33,048 nucleotides of DNA. Source: an uncultured Cuneatibacter sp. Lineage in GTDB: Bacteria > Bacillota > Clostridia > Lachnospirales > Lachnospiraceae. The DNA is taken from positions 1-33,048 of the forward strand of contig CAKQHB010000028.1 in assembly GCA_934234215.1 (NCBI GenBank), in the 5' to 3' direction. The translations under genes and the position numbers were made by a program. Shown here piece after piece: positions 32,530-33,048 of the stretch. Below the pieces are notes generated by a model. That model did no database searches, was not told where the DNA came from, and was given only the letters and a program-made list of their open reading frames with translations. Numbering within the stretch: position 1 is the stretch's first letter; each line of letters opens with the position of its first letter.

Positions 32530-32762
32530 GAGCAAAAAAAGAATGTCTGATCCTGACATTTCCAACGACTGTGGCGGCGATGCAGTGGGAAAAATATTGC
32601 ATTGTCCATGGGATTTCAGGACGAATCATTCCGGTGCCGCGGGAGATTACGGCAGGCTGTGGACTGGCGTGGAAGACAGAGCCGGAGGAGGAAGGAAAAC
32701 TGCGGAAAGTAGCAGAAGAGCAGGAAATGAAAGTCGAAGAAATGCGGGTGCTGTGGGTGTAA
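32526..32762 (+). CDS. DUF3343 small Se/S carrier-like protein
   Basis: This 78-residue protein has the typical DUF3343 core: MQWEKYCIVHGISGRIIPVPREITAGCGLAWKTEP (about 19-53), with PVPRE followed by a CGLA cysteine (Cys45). DUF3343 proteins are thought to be small Se/S carriers because they occur next to selD, yedF and EF2568-type desulfurases. The C-terminal third is charged. AAAGGAG lies 5 bases before the ATG, which overlaps the desulfurase stop. It ends the operon, with a terminator at 32795. Confidence 0.85.
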   Translation: MRAKKECLILTFPTTVAAMQWEKYCIVHGISGRIIPVPREITAGCGLAWKTEPEEEGKLRKVAEEQEMKVEEMRVLWV

Positions 32763-32794
32763 AAGCGTTGAGCTTAAATGGAGGTGGAATGTGA

Positions 32795-32841
32795 AAAAGA
32801 GCGATGTCGCTCCGGTGTGGAGAGAATGACATCGCTTTTTT
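32795..32841 (+). terminator. Terminator of the selenium operon
   Basis: AGCGATGTC (32800-32808) pairs perfectly with GACATCGCT (32828-32836), with A-rich 5' and T-rich 3' flanks, so it may be bidirectional. The T-run merges into the next repeat element. Confidence 0.85.
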
Positions 32842-32990
32842 GCTTTACAGGAAATTGCGCTGCATTTCCTATGACGCAAAAAAGCGCTCCGCGTGGATCG
32901 CACTGCGGCGGAACAGAATTTGTTGCTTCGCAACCCGCCGCAGGCGGAGAATCCTGCGAAGCAGGATTCTATTTTTGATCTATAGGAAAT
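32833..32990. repeat. Multi-hairpin fold-back element, copy B of the AGGAAAT...ATTTCCT family
   Basis: Stem 1: 32833-32855 with 32864-32886 (about 23 bp, imperfect; loop TGCGCTGC as in the 20479 copy). A third arm, TTTTTGATCTATAGGAAAT (32972-32990), can pair with the same middle arm (32864-32882), enclosing three nested hairpins. These are CTCCGC/GCGGAG (32887/32944) with TGCGGCGG/CCGCCGCA (32904/32935) and GTTGC-TTC-GCAAC (32922-32934), and AGAATCCTGC-GAA-GCAGGATTCT (32948-32970). No gene is supported here. Confidence 0.8.
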
Positions 32991-33019
32991 TTCTCAAATC
33001 GTCAGAAATGGTGTATAAT
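32991..33019 (+). promoter_or_regulatory. Outward promoter at the window edge
   Basis: TTCTCA (32991-32996), a 17-bp spacer and a perfect TATAAT (33014-33019), directed to a gene beyond the window. Confidence 0.6.
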
Positions 33020-33048
33020 GAATAAGAAATAAAAAATGACATAACAAA

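Overview
The window looks like a chromosomal stretch of an anaerobic, low-to-mid GC Firmicute, most likely a gut Lachnospiraceae-type clostridium. This is inferred from strong AGGAGG-type ribosome binding sites, TTGACA/TATAAT promoters, Rho-independent terminators and the gene families present (PepF, YitT, YedF/SelD, GH32, ferredoxin-type aldo/keto reductase). The genus cannot be fixed from sequence alone. Every gene I can support lies on the + strand; the long minus-strand reading frames are shadows. There are no rRNA or tRNA genes, no CRISPR array and no transposase.

Layout. 1-173: end of a receiver domain. 294-1847: carboxylesterase. 2031-4634: DUF308/HdeD-like membrane protein and an oleate hydratase with an unusual membrane-anchor-like N-terminus. 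4678-5948: hypothetical protein behind a strong promoter and a leader with two mutually exclusive hairpins. 5951-6464: decayed CobW-type GTPase. 6476-7672: CaCA cation exchanger behind a yybP-ykoY (Mn2+) riboswitch and terminator. 7697-10430: GH32 fructosidase and XRE-type regulator. 10550-11779: MFS transporter. 11907-16581: oligoendopeptidase F, beta-lactamase-fold hydrolase and an unknown protein in a tight cluster. 16606-18415: PfkB kinase and YitT protein, overlapping. 18562-20304: Fe-S/FMN flavoprotein and a 2x[4Fe-4S] aldo/keto reductase. 20308-22975: a phosphoribosyltransferase-like gene and a CodB-type permease, preceded by a 19-codon leader peptide and an attenuator-like terminator. 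22976-23658: a gene-free stretch filled by two palindromes of over 200 bp. 23659-25362: Na+/phosphate cotransporter with a possible Pho box. 25489-28567: membrane metallophosphoesterase and a DUF975-CmpB fusion. 28680-29441: formate/nitrite channel. 29652-32762: selenium operon selD-yedF-cysteine desulfurase-DUF3343, matching the labile-selenium-cofactor (selenium-dependent molybdenum hydroxylase) gene set. 32763-33048: terminator, multi-hairpin repeat element and an outward promoter.

The most unusual content is not protein-coding. There is a recurring set of fold-back elements (11837-11903, 18412-18533, 20479-20512, 22990-23212, 23326-23530, 32833-32990), many carrying the ultra-stable mini-hairpin heptamer GCGAAGC. 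There are also three leader regions that look like RNA switches (4723-4772, 6505-6650, 20372-20477).
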